Assembly (NCBI GenBank): GCA_022340805.1
Contig: JAJDNF010000005.1
Span: 1-62,985, forward strand
Length of the DNA stretch: 62,985 nt
Source of the DNA: Chromatiaceae bacterium
GTDB lineage: Bacteria > Pseudomonadota > Gammaproteobacteria > Chromatiales > Chromatiaceae
Direction of reading: 5' to 3'
The notes below the pieces were generated by a model. It did no database searches. It was not told the DNA's origin and saw only the letters and a list, made by a program, of their open reading frames with translations. The position numbers and the translations under genes were made by a program. Each line of letters begins with the position of its first letter. Position 1 is the first letter of the stretch. Below, piece by piece: positions 58,323-62,985 of this stretch.

Positions 58323-59387
58323 ATGGTGCCGATGATTCTGCGCAAGCGTTTTCTCCTGTTGGCGGCGATGGCCCTCTGCAGCCTCGCCATGCTCACGGTC
58401 CGCGCCGCACCGCTCGAGACCGCGACGGTCGCGCGTGCGGATCTGCCACGCGTCTATCGGCTGGACGGGATCGCCGAGGCGATCAATCGCAGCACCGTTT
58501 CGGCCCAGACCTCCGGGCGCATCCTCGCGGTGAATTTCGACGTCGACGACGTCGTGCGCCAGGGCGACGTCATCGTGCGCATCGACGACAGCCAACAGCA
58601 GGCCGGCGTCAGTCAGGCCGAGGCCAACCTTAAGGTCGCGGTGTCCAGGCGCCAGGACGTGGAACGCGAATACCAGCGGATCCGCGGGGTGTTCGCCAAG
58701 GACGCGGTATCCAAGGCGGACATGGACAAGGCCACTGCGGCGCTGCAGCAGGCTAGGGGCAGCGAGCAGGCCGCCGAGGCGACCCTGCAGCAGGCCCGCA
58801 AGGAACTCGAATACACCCAGGTCCAGGCCCCGTACAACGGCATCGTGACCGAACGCCTCGCCGAGGTCGGCGAGACGGTGCAGCCGGGGCAGCGCCTGAT
58901 GTCCGGGCTGTCGCTGGACAGTTTGCGGATCGCCGTCGACGTACCACAGAGTCTGATCCGGACCATCCGCGAGGAACGCAAGGCCCAGGTCAAGGTCGAC
59001 GGCAAGTGGGTCCAGTCCGAGGACGTCACGATATTCCCAGTCGCCGATCCGCATTCCGACACCTTCAAGGTCCGCCTGCAGCTGCCGAGCGGCACCGAGG
59101 GCGTGTTCCCCGGCATGTACGTGAAGGTCGGGTTCATCGCCGGCAAGGTACCCAATCTGGTGATTCCGCTGTCCGCCGTCGTATTGCGTTCCGAGGTGGT
59201 GGGCGTGTACGTGGTCAATGGCGAAGGCAAGGTGCACCTGCGGCACGTGCGCCTGGGCTCACCGGCCGGACCGGATCATGTCAGTGTGCTGTCCGGACTA
59301 GACGAGGGCGAGCAGGTCGCGACCGATCCAGTTGCGGCGGCGATCGAGCTGAAATCGCAACGTACGGCGCAGGTGGAGAATGAGTAG
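58323..59387 (+). CDS. RND efflux membrane-fusion (adaptor) protein
   Basis: 354 residues: signal peptide (FLLLAAMALCSLAMLTVRAA), lipoyl/biotinyl half (DGIAEAINRSTVSAQTSGRILAVNFDVDDVV then a long helical hairpin) and beta-barrel (GETVQPGQRLMSGLSLDSLRIAVDVPQSL). No lipobox Cys. It bridges the inner-membrane pump and an outer-membrane channel; no outer-membrane gene follows. Two ATGs at 58323 and 58332 are possible. Its stop overlaps the pump gene start by eight bases. Confidence 0.92.
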   Translation: MVPMILRKRFLLLAAMALCSLAMLTVRAAPLETATVARADLPRVYRLDGIAEAINRSTVSAQTSGRILAVNFDVDDVVRQGDVIVRIDDSQQQAGVSQAEANLKVAVSRRQDVEREYQRIRGVFAKDAVSKADMDKATAALQQARGSEQAAEATLQQARKELEYTQVQAPYNGIVTERLAEVGETVQPGQRLMSGLSLDSLRIAVDVPQSLIRTIREERKAQVKVDGKWVQSEDVTIFPVADPHSDTFKVRLQLPSGTEGVFPGMYVKVGFIAGKVPNLVIPLSAVVLRSEVVGVYVVNGEGKVHLRHVRLGSPAGPDHVSVLSGLDEGEQVATDPVAAAIELKSQRTAQVENE

Positions 59388-62300
59388 GCTCGGCCTGTCC
59401 GGTTCGGTCGCGCAACGCTTCCAGTCCACCCAGATCACGCCGCTGCTGGCTCTGGTGGGGCTGCTGCTGGGCGTGATCGCGGTGATGGTCACCCCGCGCG
59501 AGGAAGAGCCGCAGATCAACGTCACCTTCGCCAATGTCTTCATCCCGTTCCCCGGCGCCTCGGCGCGCGAGGTCGAGAGCCTGGTCTCCTCCCCGGCCGA
59601 GCAGGTGCTCGACGAGATCGAGGGTATAGAGCACGTCTTCTCGACCTCGATGCCCGGTATGGCGGTGCTGACTGTGCAGTACCTGGTCGGCCAGGACCGC
59701 ACTGCCGCAATTGTGCGCCTGTACAGCAAGATCATGTCGAACCAGGACTGGCTGCCCGTGGGCACCGGGGTCGGTATGCCGATCGTCAAGCCCAAGGGTA
59801 TCGACGACGTGCCGATCGTCACCGTGACCTTGTGGTCGAAGGACAAGACCCAGGGTACCTTCGAGCTCGGCCAGATCGCACATGCGATCGAATCGGAGTT
59901 GAAGCGTGTCCCTGGCACGCGCGACATCTACACCATCGGTGCCACCGACCAGGTCGTCGCGGTCGAGCTCGACCCGCAGGCACTGGCCGCGCGCGGACTC
60001 GATCCGCGTGACTTGCGCATGGCGCTCCAGTCCGCGAATACCACCCGCGACAACATCCGTGTGCTGGCCAACGATAGCGAACTGCTGGTGCAGGCCGGTG
60101 TGTTCCTCAGCCATCCCGACGAGATCGAGGACCTGGTCGTGGGCGTGCATGAAGGCAAGCCGGTGTACCTGCGCGACGTGGCGAGCGTGCGTTTCGGCCC
60201 GGAGACCCCGCCGGACTATGTCTGGATCGGTGCAGGGCCGGCCGCGACCGACCCGGCCCTGCGCGACGCCGTCGAGGCGCCCGCGGTGACCCTGGCGGTT
60301 GCCAAGAAGCCCGGTACCAATGCGGTCGAGATCGCACAACGCGTGATCGAACGTTTCAATCAGCTCGAGGGCATCTATATCCCGGACGGGATCGGTGTGC
60401 AGGTCACACGCAACTATGGCGCCACGGCCGACGCCAAGGCCAAGAAGTTGATCAGCAAGCTGGTGTTCGCGACCGCATCGGTGGTACTGCTGGTGGTGCT
60501 CGCACTCGGCTGGCGCGAGGCGATTATCGTCGGCTCGGCTGTCGTGGTTACCCTGGCGATCACGCTGTTCGCATCCTGGGCCTGGGGTTTCACCCTCAAC
60601 CGGGTGTCGCTGTTTGCGCTGATCTTCTCGATCGGCATCCTGGTGGACGACGCGATCGTCGTGGTCGAGAACATCCACCGCCACCTGGCGATGGGTGCGA
60701 CGCGCCTGCTCGACGCGATCCCGGTCGCGGTCGACGAGGTCGGCGGCCCCACCATTCTGGCCACCTTCACGGTTATTGCGGCACTGTTGCCGATGGCCTT
60801 CGTGACCGGCCTGATGGGCCCGTACATGAGCCCGATCCCGATCAATGCGTCGCTGGGTATGCTGATCTCACTGGTGGTGGCCTTCGTGTTCACGCCGTGG
60901 CTGAGCAACCGCATGCTGGCCAAGGTGGCGAAGAAGTTCGAGGCGCACACCCACGAGCATGAGGGCAGCGCCGGCCTGGAAAAATTCTTCGACAGGGTCA
61001 TGTCGCCATTCCTGCTCGGCGTGCGCGGTTATCGCAACCGCTGGATGCTGCTGGCCGGCATCCTGATCCTGATCGCGCTTTCGCTGTCGCTGGTGGTCGG
61101 CAAGGCGGTGATCCTGAAGATGCTGCCTTTCGACAACAAATCCGAATTCCAGGTCGTACTGGACATGCCGGAGGGGACCAGTCTGGAGCGCACGACCCGC
61201 GTGTTGAACGAGATTGGCGCCTATCTCTCGGGCGTGCCCGAGGTGACCGATTTCCAGGTGTATTCCGGCACCGCGGCGCCGATCAGTTTCAATGGCCTGG
61301 TGCGTCAATATTATCTGCGCGAGGGGGCAAACCTGGGCGATGTCCAGGTCAACCTGGTCGATGCGCATCACCGCGACCGCAAGAGCCACCAGATCGCGGC
61401 ATCGGTGCGCGAGCCGGTCCAGGCGATCGCTATCGCGTACGGCGGCAATGCCAAGATCGTCGAGGTTCCGCCCGGCCCGCCGGTGATGTCGCCGCTGGTC
61501 GCCGAGGTCTACGGTCTCGACTACGAGGGCCAGATCGCCGCTGCCAAGTCGCTGCGCAAGACCTTCGAGGCTACCGCGGACATCGTCGACGTCGACGACT
61601 CGGTCGAGTTTCCTTCGGAAAAGGGCGTGGTGCTGGTCGACCGGGCCAAGGCCGCCCGGCTCGGTGTGCCGCAGAGCGCTGTGGTCGATGCGCTCGGGAT
61701 CGCGCTGGGTGGCGAGGATATGAGCTATCTGCACGCCAGCCATTTCAAGTACGCGGTGCCGGTCCGGGTGCGCTACGGAGAGAGCGACCGGGCAGACCTG
61801 TCGCAGGTGCTGGCGCTCAAGGTGCGCAGCGAGACCGGTGCCATGGTGCCGTTGTCCGAGGTGGTCGCGGTGGTGCCGTCGGTGCGCGAGTTCAGTATCC
61901 AGCACAAGGATCTGCTGCCGGTGGTCTATGTGACCGGCGACATGGCCGGCAAGACCGACAGCCCGTTATACGGCCTGTTCGAGATCTCGGGCAAACTCGA
62001 GGAACAGGGTGGCCTGGACCAGTGGTTCCTGTCGCCGCCCCTGAGTCCCTATGACTACAGCGTCAAATGGGACGGTGAGTGGCAGGTCACCTACAAGACC
62101 TTCCGCGACATGGGGATAGCCTATTCGGTCGGACTGCTGCTGATCTACCTGCTGGTGGTCGCGCAGTTCCGCTCCTACCTGGTGCCGCTGGTGATCATGG
62201 CGCCGATCCCGCTCACCGTGATCGGGATCCTGCCGGGGCACGCGATCATGCAGCTCCTGACCGGCGCCGGCCAGTTCACCGCGACCTCGATGATCGGCAT

Positions 62301-62616
62301 GATCGCGCTGGCCGGGATCATCGTGCGCAACTCGATCCTGCTGGTTGACTTTATCAACCAGGAGGTGCGCTCCGGGGTGGCGTTCGACCGGGCGGTGGTG
62401 CGCGCGGCCGCGGTGCGCGCCAAGCCGATCGTGCTGACCGGCCTGGCGGCGATGGCAGGGGCCTTCTTCATCCTCGACGATCCGATCTTTTCGGGCCTGG
62501 CGGTATCGCTGATCTTCGGCCTGTTCGTGTCGACCATCTTGACCCTGATCGTGATACCGGTGGTCTATTTCGGCGTGATGTGCAAACGCATGGACGCGAT
62601 CCGCAACAGCGCCTGA
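59380..62616 (+). CDS. RND efflux pump (inner-membrane permease)
   Basis: 1078 residues with 12 spans and two large periplasmic loops. TM4 has the conserved proton-relay pair in SIGILVDDAIVVVENIH. The TM10 Lys of AcrB-type pumps is Arg here (AGIIVRNSILLVDF), so relay chemistry may be altered. The N terminus (ITPLLALVGLLLGVIAVMVTPREEEPQ) and the loop FPGASAREVESLVSSPAEQ are typical of the AcrB/MexF-like HAE1/HAE2 superfamily. The substrate is unknown. It forms a two-gene operon with the adaptor and is followed by a strong terminator. Confidence 0.93.
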   Translation: MSRLGLSGSVAQRFQSTQITPLLALVGLLLGVIAVMVTPREEEPQINVTFANVFIPFPGASAREVESLVSSPAEQVLDEIEGIEHVFSTSMPGMAVLTVQYLVGQDRTAAIVRLYSKIMSNQDWLPVGTGVGMPIVKPKGIDDVPIVTVTLWSKDKTQGTFELGQIAHAIESELKRVPGTRDIYTIGATDQVVAVELDPQALAARGLDPRDLRMALQSANTTRDNIRVLANDSELLVQAGVFLSHPDEIEDLVVGVHEGKPVYLRDVASVRFGPETPPDYVWIGAGPAATDPALRDAVEAPAVTLAVAKKPGTNAVEIAQRVIERFNQLEGIYIPDGIGVQVTRNYGATADAKAKKLISKLVFATASVVLLVVLALGWREAIIVGSAVVVTLAITLFASWAWGFTLNRVSLFALIFSIGILVDDAIVVVENIHRHLAMGATRLLDAIPVAVDEVGGPTILATFTVIAALLPMAFVTGLMGPYMSPIPINASLGMLISLVVAFVFTPWLSNRMLAKVAKKFEAHTHEHEGSAGLEKFFDRVMSPFLLGVRGYRNRWMLLAGILILIALSLSLVVGKAVILKMLPFDNKSEFQVVLDMPEGTSLERTTRVLNEIGAYLSGVPEVTDFQVYSGTAAPISFNGLVRQYYLREGANLGDVQVNLVDAHHRDRKSHQIAASVREPVQAIAIAYGGNAKIVEVPPGPPVMSPLVAEVYGLDYEGQIAAAKSLRKTFEATADIVDVDDSVEFPSEKGVVLVDRAKAARLGVPQSAVVDALGIALGGEDMSYLHASHFKYAVPVRVRYGESDRADLSQVLALKVRSETGAMVPLSEVVAVVPSVREFSIQHKDLLPVVYVTGDMAGKTDSPLYGLFEISGKLEEQGGLDQWFLSPPLSPYDYSVKWDGEWQVTYKTFRDMGIAYSVGLLLIYLLVVAQFRSYLVPLVIMAPIPLTVIGILPGHAIMQLLTGAGQFTATSMIGMIALAGIIVRNSILLVDFINQEVRSGVAFDRAVVRAAAVRAKPIVLTGLAAMAGAFFILDDPIFSGLAVSLIFGLFVSTILTLIVIPVVYFGVMCKRMDAIRNSA

Positions 62617-62640
62617 GGCACGCTGTCGGCGGCCCGCAAA

Positions 62641-62670
62641 GAACAAACCCCGCATAGGCGGGGTTTGTTC
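62641..62670 (+). terminator. Strong rho-independent terminator after the RND operon
   Basis: GAACAAACCCCGC (62641-62653), loop ATAG, GCGGGGTTTGTTC (62658-62670): perfect 13-base arms. The arms carry T-rich 3' parts (GGTTTGTTC), so it can work in both directions. Confidence 0.85.
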
Positions 62671-62985
62671 TGCATAGCTTGACTTTCGGAGGGGTTACCT
62701 CCACAGGAGTCCCGTAATCCTGCCGACCCTTGGGGAGTCCACATCCTCGGCAGCGTCACTGGCGGCAGCTGTTCAACCGGACCTGCCCCCAACTGGCAAC
62801 CGCGATGGTTCCCCAAGCGATTCGACATCGCCGATCCCTGTCGGCGTAAATCCTGGCCGAAGCCAGTACTGTGAAGGTTACTCGTTTTGGCGGGGGTATA
62901 CAGCCGGGGGGATTACCTAAGGGAAATCCCGGTGTCCGCATAAGATGTTGATTCAAAATGGGTTTCTGGCATTTCCCGATCCGGA
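62671..62985. other. Right-edge region without a supported gene
   Basis: 315 bases with no convincing frame on either strand. It has hairpins: GGAGG-GGTTA-CCTCC (62688-62702) and GGGATT-N10-AATCCC near 62911-62933. The sequence is conserved-looking and stem-rich, directly after a terminator, so a structured RNA or the tail of an element beginning beyond the window is possible. Nothing matches tmRNA, RNase P RNA or SRP RNA. Confidence 0.3.

Noticed and set aside
62750..62800. CAGGTCCGG...CAGC on the minus strand, like the SRP RNA core
   Set aside because: The GGAA tetraloop is replaced by GGTT and the flanking pairing of 4.5S RNA is absent.

Overview
The window is a 63 kb chromosomal piece of a high-GC gammaproteobacterium, most likely a sulfur-oxidising member of the Chromatiales or a relative. 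The evidence is a sulfur globule protein at the left edge, soxB, a SqrR/BigR-like persulfide-type ArsR regulator, and gene orders shared with Pseudomonas and other gammaproteobacteria (trpGDC-vfr-osmC-speD; lptD-surA-pdxA-apaGH). I see no tRNA, rRNA, CRISPR array, prophage or intact insertion sequence.

Layout. 1-0.5 kb: sulfur globule protein (minus strand) with a near-consensus promoter. 0.7-8.1 kb: trpE-trpG-trpD-trpC, a Vfr/CRP regulator, an OsmC protein, a glyoxalase-fold protein and speD. 8.2-15.6 kb: the minus-strand outer-membrane/housekeeping run lptD-surA-pdxA-apaG-apaH, in which rsmA/ksgA is missing and an ankyrin-repeat gene sits in its place. 15.8-22.1 kb: amgK, then a sigma-54-type promoter and a six-gene operon built around the poorly understood 'HPr-rel-A' set (secreted six-cysteine protein, PqqD-like protein, HprK-like kinase, nucleotidyltransferase, HAD phosphatase, TAXI binding protein). 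22.1-28.8 kb: a repeat-bearing His/Arg-rich periplasmic protein, a four-gene Sel1-vWA-ABC ATPase-permease cluster, endonuclease I and an SCP2-like protein. 29-36 kb: metH, a small membrane protein, NfeD protease, slipin, GNAT. 36.3-39.9 kb: a 1213-residue PilZ-like/DUF1631/GGDEF/EAL protein. 40.3-42.1 kb: soxB. 42.2-49.6 kb: tesA divergent from ybbA-ybbP, an unknown gene, tmcA, bcp. 49.7-52.1 kb: a DUF1538 membrane protein with its own P-II and CBS proteins. 52.2-62.6 kb: truC, a hybrid histidine kinase, a REC-PAS protein, a two-cysteine ArsR regulator, zapE, a DUF2782 protein and an RND efflux pair.

The best candidates for poorly described biology are the sigma-54-driven HPr-rel-A operon (about 16.9-22.1 kb), the Sel1-vWA-ABC cluster (22.6-27.5 kb), the DUF1538-PII-CBS operon (49.7-52.1 kb) and the kinase/REC-PAS/dithiol-ArsR operon (53.0-56.5 kb). 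Everything here was read by eye from sequence; family names come from recognised motifs and remembered synteny, not from searches.
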